Below are positions 20,092 through 29,836 of a stretch of 64,000 nucleotides of DNA, one piece after another. Within the stretch, counting starts at the first letter, position 1. The number at the start of each line of letters is the position of its first letter. The DNA is taken from the NCBI RefSeq assembly GCF_009800925.1, contig NZ_WOYF01000003.1:186001-250000 (forward strand), given 5' to 3'. Below the pieces are notes generated by a model, which had not been told where the DNA came from, ran no database searches, and saw only the letters and a list, made by a program, of their open reading frames with translations. This DNA comes from Budvicia diplopodorum (GTDB lineage Bacteria > Pseudomonadota > Gammaproteobacteria > Enterobacterales > Enterobacteriaceae). Both the position numbers and the translations under genes were made by a program.

Positions 20092-21081
20092 ATGAGTGAA
20101 AATACGCTACCCCAGTACGATGATTATGAGATTTCTGGTAAACAGCGTTTGGTTCAGGTGTTTAAGCGTTATGGCGGTATTACCGGTGGATTGATTGCGC
20201 TGATCGTTTTATTCAGCTGTCTCAATGATAATTTCTTCAGTACTAACAATTTAACCAATATTGTCTTGCAGGTATCGATTATTGCCATTACGGCGTTCGG
20301 TATGACCTACGTTTTATTGCTAGGGGATATCGATCTTTCCGTTGGTTCTGCCATTGCCTTAGTCGGCACATTATCGGCATTGGGCCTCTCTTTTGGAATT
20401 CCACTGCCATTAGTTCTGCCGCTGGCCATTTTGGCTTCCATGGTGCTTGGGATGGTTAATGGTAGTCTGACTGCTCTGGCAGGCATTCCTTCCTTTATTG
20501 TGACCGTTGCGACTATGGGTATTTTCCGTGGAATTGCCTATATCGTTACCGACGGTACGCCAATTATGATCGACAATCCGGGATTTTTAGAAATCGGTAA
20601 CGGTGAACTTTTATCCGTGCCTTATCCAATCTGGATCCTGCTGATTCTATTAGTGGTTAATCACTTCATTTTGTCTAAAACCACCTTTGGACGAAAAATC
20701 TATATTGCCGGCGGTAATAAAGAAGCGGCAATTTATTCCGGCATTAACGTTTCGGTTCTGAAAGTAAAAGTCTTTGTTATTACCGCGATGATGGCGGGAA
20801 TAAGCGGGTTGATATTAGCTTCCAGACTGTATTCAGGTCAGCCAAATGCAGCCATCAGCTATGAGCTAGACGCCATAGCCTCGGTGGTTTTGGGCGGAAC
20901 AAGCCTGAACGGCGGATACGGTACCGTGATTGGCACCATGATTGGCGCATTGACTATCGGTGTCATTAATAACGGTATGAATTTAATGAACGTGCCTTAT
21001 TTCTATCAGCTAATTGTTAAAGGGCTGGTTATTTTAATTGCCGTATACGTTGACGTCAGAAATAAAAAGAAACGCGGATAG
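20092..21081 (+). CDS. sugar ABC importer, permease (RbsC-like)
   Basis: Membrane subunit of 329 residues with a soluble N-terminal 30 residues and a series of hydrophobic segments. The family segment GDIDLSVGSAIALVGTL (about residue 78) and the coupling region VLGGTSLNGGYGTVIGTMIGA (about residue 265) are both typical of RbsC-type permeases. The start codon follows the ATPase stop with no gap, which indicates translational coupling. It presumably forms a homodimer with the tandem ATPase and receives sugar from the binding protein two genes upstream. Confidence 0.93.
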   Translation: MSENTLPQYDDYEISGKQRLVQVFKRYGGITGGLIALIVLFSCLNDNFFSTNNLTNIVLQVSIIAITAFGMTYVLLLGDIDLSVGSAIALVGTLSALGLSFGIPLPLVLPLAILASMVLGMVNGSLTALAGIPSFIVTVATMGIFRGIAYIVTDGTPIMIDNPGFLEIGNGELLSVPYPIWILLILLVVNHFILSKTTFGRKIYIAGGNKEAAIYSGINVSVLKVKVFVITAMMAGISGLILASRLYSGQPNAAISYELDAIASVVLGGTSLNGGYGTVIGTMIGALTIGVINNGMNLMNVPYFYQLIVKGLVILIAVYVDVRNKKKRG

Positions 21082-21100
21082 CACTGTCTGGAGAATATGA

Positions 21101-22063
21101 ATGAAAAGTATTTATACGATTGGTGAAATATTAGTTGAAATCATGTCCGATAAAATAGGGCAGAAGTTTAATCAGTCCGGGATTTGGCGAGGGCCGTTCC
21201 CCAGCGGTGCACCGGCCATTTTCATCGATCAGGTGACTAAACTGGGCTGTAAATCGGGCATTATCAGCTGCGTTGGCAATGACGGATTTGGTCAGATCAA
21301 CATTGAGCGTTTAGCACAGGATGGCGTCGATATCAGCGGTATAAAAGTGTTGCCTGAAGAGACCACCGGTAGCGCATTCGTTACTTATCATCTTAACGGC
21401 GATCGGGATTTTATTTTTAATATAAAAAATGCCGCCTGCGGTAAATTATCTTCTAGCCATGTAGAGCCTGAACTATTGGCCAACTGTGGGCACTTCCACG
21501 TAATGGGATCATCGCTATTTTCTTTTCATATGGTGGATGCCGTGAAAAAGGCCGTTGACATTGTTAAGGCCAACGGCGGCACCGTCTCTTTCGACCCCAA
21601 TATTCGTAAAGAGATGTTGGGCATACCTGAAATGTCGGAAGCTCTGCATTACATGCTGGAACTGACGGATATCTATATGCCAAGCGAAGGCGAAATTATG
21701 CTGCTCTGTGACGCTAAAAATCCGCAGAAAGCTATCGCCCATTACCTTTCTCTCGGTATTAAAGAGATTGTGGTTAAACGGGGTAGCAAAGGCGCGAGCT
21801 ATTATTCAGCTAACGAAGAGCAACACGTAGAGTCTTATCGGGTTGAAGAGGTCGATCCTACCGGCGCCGGAGACTGCTTTGGTGGCGCCTATATTGCCTG
21901 TAGAAACCTAGGGTTCTCTGTTACTGATGCTCTGACCTATGCCAACGTTTGTGGTGCTTTGTCTGTGACTAAAAAAGGGCCAATGGAAGGAACGTCAACC
22001 ATGGATGAAATACGTTTATTTGTTAATGAATATATTCATCCTGAGGTGGAGAAAACGCATTGA
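21101..22063 (+). CDS. PfkB-family sugar kinase B
   Basis: A 320-residue ribokinase-family kinase, paralogue of kinase A at the other end of the island. It has GPFPSGAPAIFIDQVTKLG near residue 31 and VDPTGAGDCFGG with catalytic Asp258. It sits 19 bp after the permease, inside the transport operon. Import by an ABC system delivers unphosphorylated sugar, so two phosphorylations are needed before aldol cleavage; having one kinase in each divergent operon fits that. Which kinase acts first, and on which carbon, cannot be decided here. Confidence 0.87.
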   Translation: MKSIYTIGEILVEIMSDKIGQKFNQSGIWRGPFPSGAPAIFIDQVTKLGCKSGIISCVGNDGFGQINIERLAQDGVDISGIKVLPEETTGSAFVTYHLNGDRDFIFNIKNAACGKLSSSHVEPELLANCGHFHVMGSSLFSFHMVDAVKKAVDIVKANGGTVSFDPNIRKEMLGIPEMSEALHYMLELTDIYMPSEGEIMLLCDAKNPQKAIAHYLSLGIKEIVVKRGSKGASYYSANEEQHVESYRVEEVDPTGAGDCFGGAYIACRNLGFSVTDALTYANVCGALSVTKKGPMEGTSTMDEIRLFVNEYIHPEVEKTH

Positions 22064-22211
22064 GTTAATTAAACAGCATTAATTATTATCCGGTTTATCT
22101 GAATTAAATATATGCCTACATCCTCTTGTTATTAAAGCAAGCGGGGCCGTTTATTTTTTTATTCAGATAAGTCATTAGAAATAGTTTAGCTAAAACGGAC
22201 AGGTATATAAC

Positions 22212-23483
22212 ATGAAATCAATTATTGCCGAACATAAGCAAGGGAAAAACGTGGGCATTTGTTCAGTATGTTCAGCCCATCCGATAGTGATTGAAGCTGC
22301 ATTACGCTTTGACTTAGATAGCAATAAAAAAGTGTTAATAGAAGCTACCTCCAATCAGGTTAATCAGTTTGGCGGATATACCGGAATGAAACCGATAGAT
22401 TTCCGTGAGTTTGTGTATGCCATTGCTGAAAAGGTTGGATTCCCTCGTTCACGGCTTATTTTAGGTGGCGATCATCTAGGGCCTAATTGCTGGCAAGATG
22501 AAAGCGCGGAACAGGCGATGAGTAAGTCAGAGGTGCTGATTGCTGAATATGTGAAGGCCGGGTTTACTAAAATTCATCTGGATGCATCGATGCCCTGCAA
22601 AGGCGACCCGGTTCCACTTGCCCCGTCGACCGTTGCTGAACGGGCTGCCCGGCTTTGCGCAGTGGCGGAACGGGTGGCAACAGACGAGCAGAAAAGCCTG
22701 CTTAGCTATGTGATTGGCACAGAAGTTCCGGTTCCCGGCGGTGAGTCGCATGAGATTGGCTCTGTTCACGTTACGCTGCCGCAGGATGCCCATCAAACCA
22801 TCGTGACTCATGAAGCCGCGTTCCGGGCTAAAGGGTTAGACAGCGCATTGTCTCGGGTTATAGCGATGGTGGTTCAGCCGGGCGTCGAGTTTGACCATTC
22901 TAATGTCATCCATTATCAGCCGGAGAAGGCCCGTGCGCTGTCTGAATTTATTGAGCAAACGGATTTAGTGTATGAAGCCCATTCAACGGACTATCAGACC
23001 GCCGACGCTTTTAGCCAATTGGTTCGAGATCATTTTGCTATTTTGAAAGTTGGCCCGGCGCTGACTTTTGCGCTTAGAGAAGCAATATTTGGGCTATCAA
23101 TGATAGAAAAGGAGTTGGTGATTGCTGAAAAGCAGAGTCGCGTTATTGATGTTATCGATACGGTAATGCAGGACCAGCCAGAATACTGGAAAAAATACTA
23201 CCATCAGGTTCACTCTAAATCGATGATAGATATTCACTTTAGTTTGTCTGACCGCATGCGCTATTACTGGCCTCAGGAACGAATTAACGCAGCAGTAACC
23301 CGGCTGATGGAAAATTTGAAAGAGGTGACCATTCCTTTAGGCATGCTAAGCCAGTATTTTCCACAGCAGTTTCAGCGGATATTAACCAAACGGTGCAGTG
23401 CGGATCCTATGAGCTTAGTTATCGATAAAATTCAGGATGTACTGCGGGCTTATGCTTACGGCTGTGATGCAGAAAAATCATAA
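22212..23483 (+). CDS. gatZ: tagatose-1,6-bisphosphate aldolase, accessory subunit (GatZ/KbaZ type)
   Basis: A 423-residue protein of the GatZ/KbaZ family, which is required for full activity and stability of the GatY/KbaY catalytic subunit and acts somewhat like a chaperone. Family segments include [53 protein letters not shown] and [10 protein letters not shown]. coli members are 420-426 residues. A 148-bp gap separates it from kinase B, so it may have an additional promoter. Whether it is closer to GatZ or KbaZ would need a tree; the symbol is indicative. Confidence 0.88.
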   Translation: MKSIIAEHKQGKNVGICSVCSAHPIVIEAALRFDLDSNKKVLIEATSNQVNQFGGYTGMKPIDFREFVYAIAEKVGFPRSRLILGGDHLGPNCWQDESAEQAMSKSEVLIAEYVKAGFTKIHLDASMPCKGDPVPLAPSTVAERAARLCAVAERVATDEQKSLLSYVIGTEVPVPGGESHEIGSVHVTLPQDAHQTIVTHEAAFRAKGLDSALSRVIAMVVQPGVEFDHSNVIHYQPEKARALSEFIEQTDLVYEAHSTDYQTADAFSQLVRDHFAILKVGPALTFALREAIFGLSMIEKELVIAEKQSRVIDVIDTVMQDQPEYWKKYYHQVHSKSMIDIHFSLSDRMRYYWPQERINAAVTRLMENLKEVTIPLGMLSQYFPQQFQRILTKRCSADPMSLVIDKIQDVLRAYAYGCDAEKS

Positions 23484-23490
23484 ATAATCT

Positions 23491-23525
23491 GCCGTCGCCT
23501 AAGCGTTTATCGATTAGGCGACGGC
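23491..23525 (+). terminator. bidirectional hairpin ending the sugar operon
   Basis: Perfect 12-bp inverted repeat gccgtcgcctaa / ttaggcgacggc with an 11-nt loop. It lies 8 bp after the gatZ stop and between two convergent genes. Confidence 0.75.
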
Positions 23526-23542
23526 CAATAAAGTCGTTTTTG

Positions 23543-24475
23543 CTAGTTATACAGTGAGGCTTCACCCTCAGGGCGGGTTTTAAACCGACGGTGAAGCCAC
23601 ATATATTGATTTGGCGCTAATAAGATTTGTTGTTCAATGGCCTTATTCATAAACGTCGCCGCAGTGACTTCATTATCAACCGGAAATCCTTCCAGTGGGG
23701 GCTTAACGATCAGCGTATAGCCTGAGTTATCTTCATTTCTCATCGGGATAAAGGGTATCAACAGAGGGTCAGCAGCCCGCACTAAGATGCTGGTGCCAAT
23801 GGTTGTAGCCGCTTTTTCAACGGCAAAGAACGGGGCGAAAACGCTGTTGCGAGGGCCGTAATCATGGTCGGGAGCATACCAGATCAGTTCACCCTGTTTC
23901 AGGCTACGGATCATGCCTTTGACGTCGCCTCGAACGATCATGTACTTGTTGGAACGCAGACGGCCCCAGGTTTGCAGCCAGTCCATCAGCTTATTATCAT
24001 GCGGGCGATAAACGCCAACGCCGGGCCTGACGGTACCGATAATTCGGGCACCCAGTTCCAGCGTTAAAAAGTGGATGCCGATAACTAACATGCCGCGCGG
24101 CTCTTCAATGCTTAGCATCAGGTTTTCTATGCCCTGAATTTTGCACCATTTCTTAATTCGCCACTCTGGCCAAAACCATGCCATGCCGGTTTCAAAAATG
24201 GCCTGACCGGTTCCTTCGAAATTCTTAACCATCCATTCAACATGTTGCTGTTCGGTCATATCTGGAAAACAGAGTTCGATGTTACGCCGGGTGATCCTTT
24301 TTCTGCGGGTCATCACGCTCATGGCCCGACGACCAAGCCATCGGCCTAGGCGAGTAAACCAAGGATAGGGTAATAAAACTAACAGATAGAGCACACCGAT
24401 TCCAAACCACACCAGCCAATAGCGTGGATGTAAAAGCTCTCGGGTAAACTCTGGTTGTATATGATTCTTTGCCAT
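23543..24475 (-). CDS. lipid A late acyltransferase (LpxL/LpxP type)
   Basis: Inner-membrane acyltransferase that adds a secondary acyl chain (laurate in LpxL, palmitoleate in the cold-induced LpxP) to Kdo2-lipid IVA. The 310-residue protein has one N-terminal membrane segment (about residues 20-38). The catalytic HX4E motif is GIHFLTLE (His135, Glu140). Further family blocks are LCFPDMTE, ETGMAWFWPEWRIK, WYAPDHDYGPRNSVF and the C-terminal YMWLHRRFKTRPEGE. Some segments look like LpxL (WYAPDHDYG), others like LpxP (EASLYN ending), so I do not choose a symbol. It is divergent from hldE, another lipopolysaccharide gene. Confidence 0.88.
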   Translation of the reverse strand: MAKNHIQPEFTRELLHPRYWLVWFGIGVLYLLVLLPYPWFTRLGRWLGRRAMSVMTRRKRITRRNIELCFPDMTEQQHVEWMVKNFEGTGQAIFETGMAWFWPEWRIKKWCKIQGIENLMLSIEEPRGMLVIGIHFLTLELGARIIGTVRPGVGVYRPHDNKLMDWLQTWGRLRSNKYMIVRGDVKGMIRSLKQGELIWYAPDHDYGPRNSVFAPFFAVEKAATTIGTSILVRAADPLLIPFIPMRNEDNSGYTLIVKPPLEGFPVDNEVTAATFMNKAIEQQILLAPNQYMWLHRRFKTRPEGEASLYN

Positions 24476-24598
24476 AAAAAGTGTATTCAGTAAAACCTTA
24501 TAATGTGTGTAATGGTGTTTTAACGCATGCCTATTTTAAGTAACGGTTATGATAAACTACGGCACAATATATGCTGTTCTCGTTTGATGGAGTATGGG

Positions 24599-26026
24599 AT
24601 GAAAGTAATGTTACCCGATTTCAGCCGCGCCAGAGTTATGGTAGTGGGTGACGTCATGTTAGACCGCTATTGGCATGGGCCAGCCAGTCGTATATCACCT
24701 GAAGCGCCGGTTCCGATCGTTAAGGTTAATACCGTTGAGGATCGCCCGGGCGGAGCGGCGAACGTGGCAATGAACATTGCTTCTCTTGGGGGGGCTTCCA
24801 GACTGGTTGGGTTAACCGGTATGGATGACGCAGCCCGAGTATTAAACACAAAACTTGCGGAGGTGAACGTCAAATGTGATTTCGTGACGTCTGCCACGCA
24901 TCCAACTATTACCAAACTCAGGGTTCTATCTCGCAATCAACAGTTGTTACGCCTTGATTTCGAAGAAGGTTTTGAGGGCGTTGACTCTCAATTAATCCTT
25001 GATCGCGTTCAACAGGCATTACCGCAATTAGGTGCGTTAGTCTTATCAGATTATGCAAAAGGAGCGTTATCGTCAATTCAGCAATTGATTAACGCTGCTC
25101 GTGAAGCAAAGGTTCCTGTACTGATCGATCCTAAAGGCTCTGATTTTGAGCGCTATCGTGGGGCCACATTGTTAACGCCAAATTTATCTGAATTTGAAGC
25201 CGTGGTGGGTCACTGTAAAAACGATGACGAGCTGATTAAGCGCGGTATGAAACTGATTGAAGAATTTGAGTTCAGCGCACTGTTGATAACCCGCTCAGAG
25301 AACGGAATGACGCTGCTCCAGCCGGGTAAAAAACCTTTCCATATGCCAACGCAGGCGCAGGAAGTGTTTGACGTAACCGGCGCGGGAGATACGGTTATCG
25401 GCGTGCTGTCTGCCTGTTTAGCGTCGGGTTTATCGTTGGAAGAAGCCTGTTTCTTAGCCAATGCGGCCGCCGGCGTTGTGGTGGGTAAAATCGGGACATC
25501 GACCGTATCGCCTATCGAGTTAGAAAATGCAATCCGTGGTAGAGCCGATACCGGCTTCGGCGTTATGGATGAAGCTCAGTTGAAACAAGCGGTCACCAAC
25601 GCCCGCCAGCGCGGTGAAAAAGTGGTGATGACCAACGGCTGCTTTGACATTCTTCATGCTGGCCACGTTTCTTATCTGGCCAATGCCCGCAAACTGGGGG
25701 ATCGGCTGATTGTCGCGGTGAACAGTGATGCTTCAACCCGCCGTTTGAAGGGTGAAACTCGTCCGGTTAATCCGTTGGCTCAGCGCATGATTGTGCTATC
25801 TGCTCTGGAATCCGTTGACTGGGTTGTTGCTTTTGAAGAAGACACGCCTCAGCGCCTTATTGCCGACGTACTGCCAGACTTATTGGTGAAAGGCGGAGAT
25901 TACCAGCCGAAAGATATCGCCGGTAGTAAAGAAGTGTGGGCTGCGGGCGGTGACGTGCAGGTGCTGAATTTTGAAGATGGTTGTTCAACCAGCAATATTA
26001 TTAAAACCATCAAGGAGCGCGGCTAA
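24599..26026 (+). CDS. hldE: bifunctional heptose kinase/adenylyltransferase HldE
   Basis: Makes ADP-heptose for the lipopolysaccharide inner core: the kinase half phosphorylates D-glycero-D-manno-heptose 7-phosphate at C1, and the other half later adds AMP. The start [18 protein letters not shown] matches the E. coli protein and has GGAG upstream; the longer open frame is not used. Residues 1 to about 320 form the ribokinase-type domain ([26 protein letters not shown]). From about residue 340 the nucleotidyltransferase has [16 protein letters not shown] and [10 protein letters not shown]. At 475 residues it is close to the E. coli length (477). It is followed 12 bp later by yjeH. Confidence 0.97.
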   Translation: MKVMLPDFSRARVMVVGDVMLDRYWHGPASRISPEAPVPIVKVNTVEDRPGGAANVAMNIASLGGASRLVGLTGMDDAARVLNTKLAEVNVKCDFVTSATHPTITKLRVLSRNQQLLRLDFEEGFEGVDSQLILDRVQQALPQLGALVLSDYAKGALSSIQQLINAAREAKVPVLIDPKGSDFERYRGATLLTPNLSEFEAVVGHCKNDDELIKRGMKLIEEFEFSALLITRSENGMTLLQPGKKPFHMPTQAQEVFDVTGAGDTVIGVLSACLASGLSLEEACFLANAAAGVVVGKIGTSTVSPIELENAIRGRADTGFGVMDEAQLKQAVTNARQRGEKVVMTNGCFDILHAGHVSYLANARKLGDRLIVAVNSDASTRRLKGETRPVNPLAQRMIVLSALESVDWVVAFEEDTPQRLIADVLPDLLVKGGDYQPKDIAGSKEVWAAGGDVQVLNFEDGCSTSNIIKTIKERG

Positions 26027-26038
26027 CCGGCCGGAGGC

Positions 26039-27295
26039 ATGAGCGGACTTAAACAGGATATCGGGTTAACGCAAGGGATTGGGCTGCTCTCAACGTCGCT
26101 ATTAGGCACCGGAGTGTTTGCCGTTCCCGCGTTGGCGGCAATGATTGCCGGGCAGAGCAGCCTGTGGGCATGGCCGCTATTAATCGCGTTAGTTTTTCCT
26201 ATTGCCATTGCTTTTGCTTCGCTGGGGCGTCATTTCCCCAATGCCGGTGGTGCTGCGCACTTTGTTAGTTTGGCGTTTGGCCCTCACATGGCCAGAGTGA
26301 CCGGATGGCTGTTTTTGTCGGTGATCCCGGTTGGTTTACCTGCAGCATTGCAAATCGCATCGGGGTTCTGGCAGGCCGCTTTTGGTCTGGATTCATTGGG
26401 GTTACAGCTGGTTCAACTGGGTACCCTTCTGGTTATCTGGCTGTTAGGCATGCGTAGTGCAGGCTCTAGCGCCAATCTTCAGATCGTTATTGCGGGTTTG
26501 ATTGTGGCGATGGTGGTCTCTATCTGGTGGAAAGGCGGGATTACGCCGTCTTCGATTGACTGGCCGTCTTATCAGGCGCTCTCTGCTGGGCCGATGTTTA
26601 ATACGCTGGCGGTGATGTTTTGGTGCTTTGTTGGGCTGGAAGCGTTTGCACATTTAGCCGCAGAGTTCCGTCATCCTGCACGAGATTTCCCCCGCGCATT
26701 GTTAATTGGTTTGTTGCTGGCGGGTGGCGTTTATTGGGGCTGTACCGTTGCCGTATTGGCTTTTCATTCTTACGGTGGCGACATGGCGGCTGCGGCATCA
26801 CTACCGGCGATAGTGGTTCAACTATTTGGCTCTAAGGCGCTGTGGGTTGCCTGCATTATTGGCTATTTGGCCTGTTTTGCCAGTATGAATATCTATACTC
26901 AGAGCTTTGCCCGGCTGGTATGGTCACAGGCCCATGAGCATAAACCGAACGCTTGGGTGGCCCGGCTTTCTCGTTCGTATTCACCGCTAAACGCTCTGAC
27001 GCTGGTATTGCTGTGCTGTCTGGTTTCTTCGCTGGCCGCCGAGTATTTGGCGCTGTCCCTTGATGTACTGATTGTGTACGCCAACGGTATTTTTGTGTTT
27101 ATTTATTTGCTGTGCATGCTGTCTGGCTGCCGGTTACTGAAAGGGCGCTCACGGGCTATGGCGTTTATCGGCAGCGGCTTGTGTTTGCTACTGTTGGTAA
27201 TGATTGGTTGGAAAACGCTGTATGCACTTGCCATGTTTTTTGTACTGTGGCTGGTTTTGCCAAGAAGAAAAAACAACGTGCTTCTGGCTGATTAA
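26039..27295 (+). CDS. yjeH: amino-acid exporter YjeH (APC family)
   Basis: Inner-membrane transporter of the APC superfamily; the E. coli protein exports methionine and branched-chain amino acids. The 418-residue sequence opens MSGLKQDIGLTQGIGLLSTSLLGTGV in near identity with E. coli YjeH. It continues through FLSVIPVGLPAALQIASGF, MFWCFVGLEAFAHLAAEF and IIGYLACFASMNIYTQSFARLVW, with a dozen or so hydrophobic stretches. It starts 12 bp after hldE, so the two are probably cotranscribed. In E. coli yjeH lies elsewhere, so this pairing is a local arrangement. Confidence 0.93.
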   Translation: MSGLKQDIGLTQGIGLLSTSLLGTGVFAVPALAAMIAGQSSLWAWPLLIALVFPIAIAFASLGRHFPNAGGAAHFVSLAFGPHMARVTGWLFLSVIPVGLPAALQIASGFWQAAFGLDSLGLQLVQLGTLLVIWLLGMRSAGSSANLQIVIAGLIVAMVVSIWWKGGITPSSIDWPSYQALSAGPMFNTLAVMFWCFVGLEAFAHLAAEFRHPARDFPRALLIGLLLAGGVYWGCTVAVLAFHSYGGDMAAAASLPAIVVQLFGSKALWVACIIGYLACFASMNIYTQSFARLVWSQAHEHKPNAWVARLSRSYSPLNALTLVLLCCLVSSLAAEYLALSLDVLIVYANGIFVFIYLLCMLSGCRLLKGRSRAMAFIGSGLCLLLLVMIGWKTLYALAMFFVLWLVLPRRKNNVLLAD

Positions 27296-27330
27296 CCTCT
27301 GCTTTTAAATCTACTGTTTTTAAATATCAG

Positions 27331-27362
27331 CGGGGCAGGTTCCTTTATCGGTTCCTGCCCCG
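27331..27362. terminator. bidirectional terminator between yjeH and ubiK
   Basis: Stem cggggcagg / cctgccccg with a 14-nt loop, followed by ttatattt on the plus strand. It separates the convergent yjeH and ubiK genes. Confidence 0.8.
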
Positions 27363-27389
27363 TTATATTTGTGATGGATTGCAGACAAT

Positions 27390-27647
27390 TTAGTCTTCTT
27401 GGGTTTGGCCTTTAGCTTCAAGCTCTGCCAAGCGTTTTTCAAGCGAGGTCAGCTTTTCACGGGTTCTCAAGAGTACCTGAGTTTGAATATCAAACTCTTC
27501 CCGGCTGACAACGTCAAGTTTAGCTAGTTGATTTTGAAGGCCCTGACGGATCTTCTTCTCGACTTCATCACCCAGCTCACGGATGCCTTTAGGCATTGAC
27601 TCATGGACTTGCCGGGCTATTTGTTCAATTTTTTTCGGATCGATCAT
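27390..27647 (-). CDS. ubiK: ubiquinone biosynthesis accessory factor UbiK
   Basis: Small soluble coiled-coil protein (formerly YqiC) that helps aerobic ubiquinone synthesis with UbiJ. The 85-residue sequence begins [26 protein letters not shown] and continues [24 protein letters not shown], a heptad-rich helix predicted to trimerise. It is shorter than the E. coli protein (96) because the variable C-terminal tail is reduced. It is divergent from ribB and its riboswitch. Confidence 0.95.
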   Translation of the reverse strand: MIDPKKIEQIARQVHESMPKGIRELGDEVEKKIRQGLQNQLAKLDVVSREEFDIQTQVLLRTREKLTSLEKRLAELEAKGQTQED

Positions 27648-27808
27648 TAGTCTACCTTTGATGGTTGATGGCGTCTGAATGTAATACTTGCCTTTAGTTT
27701 ACTGTCTGTTTGCCTGAGTATAAACCCTTGATTGCTGAGTCTCTGTTTTGATGAAGAATTTTTCGCAACGATTGAAGCCCATAATAATTAGGGTTATAGT
27801 ATTCAGGC

Positions 27809-27973
27809 TTATTCTCAGGGCGGGGTGCAAGTCCCCACCGGCGGTAAACCATAAAGCCTACATGCTAAATGGAAGCCCGCGAGCGCTTAACTTAGCTTAG
27901 CCTAAGTTCAAGGTCAGCAGACCCGGTGTAATTCCGGGGCCGACGGTTATAGTCCGGATGGGAGAGAGTAACG
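27809..27973 (+). ncRNA. FMN riboswitch (RFN element) of ribB
   Basis: The conserved FMN-aptamer blocks are present in order: cagggcggggtgcaagtcc, ccaccggcggta, agcccgcgagcgc, ggtcagcagacccggtgt, attccggggccgacggt, and atagtccggatgggagaga. They form the six-helix junction that binds FMN. The variable arm between blocks 3 and 4 contains the ttagcttagcctaag pairing. The aptamer is followed by about 105 bp before ribB, which should form the expression platform; a short hairpin aggcg-ttt-cgcct is visible there. When FMN is plentiful the element lowers ribB expression. Confidence 0.97.
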
Positions 27974-28078
27974 ATAACGGGCCGGGCATTCGTCCGCCTC
28001 ACGTTATTTAGGCGTTTCGCCTACTCCTAAGCTGCCCTGATTCTGGTAATCCACATTATTTACGAGGTTATTTTTACC

Positions 28079-28732
28079 ATGAATCAGACTCTACTTTCCG
28101 AATTTGGCACGCCTATCGAGCGTGTAGAACTTGCACTTAATGCCCTCCGTAACGGTCGTGGCGTAATGGTGCTAGATGATGAAAACCGTGAAAATGAAGG
28201 TGACATGATTTTTGCCGCCGAAACAATGACGGTAGAACAGATGGCACTGACCATCCGTCACGGTAGCGGCATCGTTTGCCTGTGCATCAATGAGCAACTT
28301 CGCGAACGGCTGGCGCTTCCAATGATGGTTCCGGCCAACTCAAGCCGCTATCAGACCGCTTTTACCGTCAGTATTGAAGCGGCTGATGGGGTGACGACCG
28401 GCGTTTCTGCCACCGACCGGATAACCACTATTCGTGCCGCGGCGGCTGACGGTGCATCGCCTAGCAGCTTGCATAGCCCTGGCCACGTATTTCCACTGTG
28501 CGCCCGCCCGGGCGGTGTATTAACGCGCCGTGGTCATACTGAGGCTACCATCGATCTCGTTACTCTTGCCGGGTTTAAACCGGTCGGCGTTCTGTGTGAA
28601 CTGACCAATGACGATGGCAGCATGGCTAATGCTCCACAGGTGATTGAGTTTGCTAAACAGAAAAATATGCCGGTTGTGACTATCGAAGATCTGGTCGCTT
28701 ATATTGAGCAACAGGCGAAGAAAGCCAGCTAA
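28079..28732 (+). CDS. ribB: 3,4-dihydroxy-2-butanone 4-phosphate synthase RibB
   Basis: Converts ribulose 5-phosphate to 3,4-dihydroxy-2-butanone 4-phosphate plus formate, a riboflavin precursor step. The 217-residue length equals that of E. coli RibB. Active-site segments are clear: [19 protein letters not shown] (metal-binding acidic loop), the substrate segment [20 protein letters not shown], and [17 protein letters not shown]. It stands alone, as in E. coli, controlled by the FMN riboswitch upstream, and is closed by a strong hairpin terminator. Confidence 0.98.
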   Translation: MNQTLLSEFGTPIERVELALNALRNGRGVMVLDDENRENEGDMIFAAETMTVEQMALTIRHGSGIVCLCINEQLRERLALPMMVPANSSRYQTAFTVSIEAADGVTTGVSATDRITTIRAAAADGASPSSLHSPGHVFPLCARPGGVLTRRGHTEATIDLVTLAGFKPVGVLCELTNDDGSMANAPQVIEFAKQKNMPVVTIEDLVAYIEQQAKKAS

Positions 28733-28748
28733 TAGCTAGTGCTTTACA

Positions 28749-28783
28749 TAAAAAAGAAGCTGCCACGGCAGCTTCTTTTTTTT
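28749..28783. terminator. bidirectional terminator between ribB and zupT
   Basis: Stem aagaagctgcc / ggcagcttctt, with A-run and T-run on the two sides, so it fits both convergent genes. Confidence 0.92.
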
Positions 28784-28798
28784 ATGTATTTTAATACG

Positions 28799-29566
28799 TT
28801 ACACGGTCCAGAACTGCAAAAGCGTTAGGCTCAGCCCCATCACCGACATCCCGCACAGAATGCCATAGCTAGGATTATTATTGGGGTCAATCTCTTTGGC
28901 CAGCGGCATCAGTTCATCTACCGATAGGGCAACCATAATCCCGGCTACGGCGGCCATAATAGCGGCCATAATCACCGGTGACACATCTGGCCCCAACAGG
29001 CAGAAAGCAAACAGCCCGCCGACTATTTCAGCCGTGCCTGATAAACCCGCCCATAGCAACGCTGTGCTTTTTGAGCCCGTCGCAGCATACACCGGCCCGG
29101 CCACGGCTAGACCTTCCGGAATGTTGTGAATCGCAACCGCAAGGGCAATGCCCATCCCCAATTCCCAGTTAGTGCTGGCCGTAACAAAGGTTGCGATACC
29201 TTCAGGGAAGTTATGCAAGCTGATACCCAGCGTTAACAGGATCGCCGTGCGTTTTAGGTTGCGCGAAGATTTTCTTTCTACGGGCATTAAGTCATGGGCA
29301 TGCTGATGTGGCAGCATCCGGTCCAAAAGGAAGTATCCAAGTAGGCCGATAATAAACATGCCGTAGCCTAACATCGGTGACATACCTTTAGTATTCAGCG
29401 CTGCCGGTAGCATTTCCATGAGGGAAATTAACAGCATGATACCGGCGGCAAAACCAAGGGCAAATGCCAGTAAGCGATTTGATGGCTTTTGACCAATAAT
29501 TCCTAAAAAGGCACCAATAAAGGTTGAAGCCCCGGCAAGTAACGTAAGAATTAAAGGAACAGACAT
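28799..29566 (-). CDS. zupT: zinc/divalent metal transporter ZupT
   Basis: ZIP-family importer of zinc, iron, manganese and cobalt in the inner membrane. The reading from the ATG at 29566 gives 255 residues beginning [22 protein letters not shown], as in E. coli. The metal-site helices are present: [16 protein letters not shown] and [21 protein letters not shown] histidine-containing cytoplasmic loop ([11 protein letters not shown]) lies between. A Fur-like palindrome covers the region right before the start, which suggests metal-dependent control. The gene is convergent with ribB. Confidence 0.97.
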   Translation of the reverse strand: MSVPLILTLLAGASTFIGAFLGIIGQKPSNRLLAFALGFAAGIMLLISLMEMLPAALNTKGMSPMLGYGMFIIGLLGYFLLDRMLPHQHAHDLMPVERKSSRNLKRTAILLTLGISLHNFPEGIATFVTASTNWELGMGIALAVAIHNIPEGLAVAGPVYAATGSKSTALLWAGLSGTAEIVGGLFAFCLLGPDVSPVIMAAIMAAVAGIMVALSVDELMPLAKEIDPNNNPSYGILCGMSVMGLSLTLLQFWTV

Positions 29567-29579
29567 AAAACCTCTCAAT

Positions 29580-29594
29580 TGATAATAGTTATCA
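29580..29594. promoter_or_regulatory. Fur-like box upstream of zupT
   Basis: TGATAAT-A-GTTATCA matches the 7-1-7 Fur core (TGATAAT-n-ATTATCA) at all arm positions but one. Its edge is 13 bp before the zupT start codon. Zur or MntR binding is less likely from the sequence, but not excluded. Confidence 0.6.
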
Positions 29595-29836
29595 TTACCG
29601 ATGGTAGCAAACTAATAGCCAAGAGCAAATACGTTAATAACAATTTAACTAATAGGGGCTATATATCTTTTAAAATTCAACTAATTTGATTATCTCAGTC
29701 AGAGCTATTGTCTATCAGACTCTATACTGGAGAGTAAGATAGATGAAATAGAGCGCACTCAATATTGCCCAGCCTACTCATTATAGCCAATTGTCTGGGT
29801 TCAGAGGAAAGTGCGTAAGTTAACAGAGGAATCATC

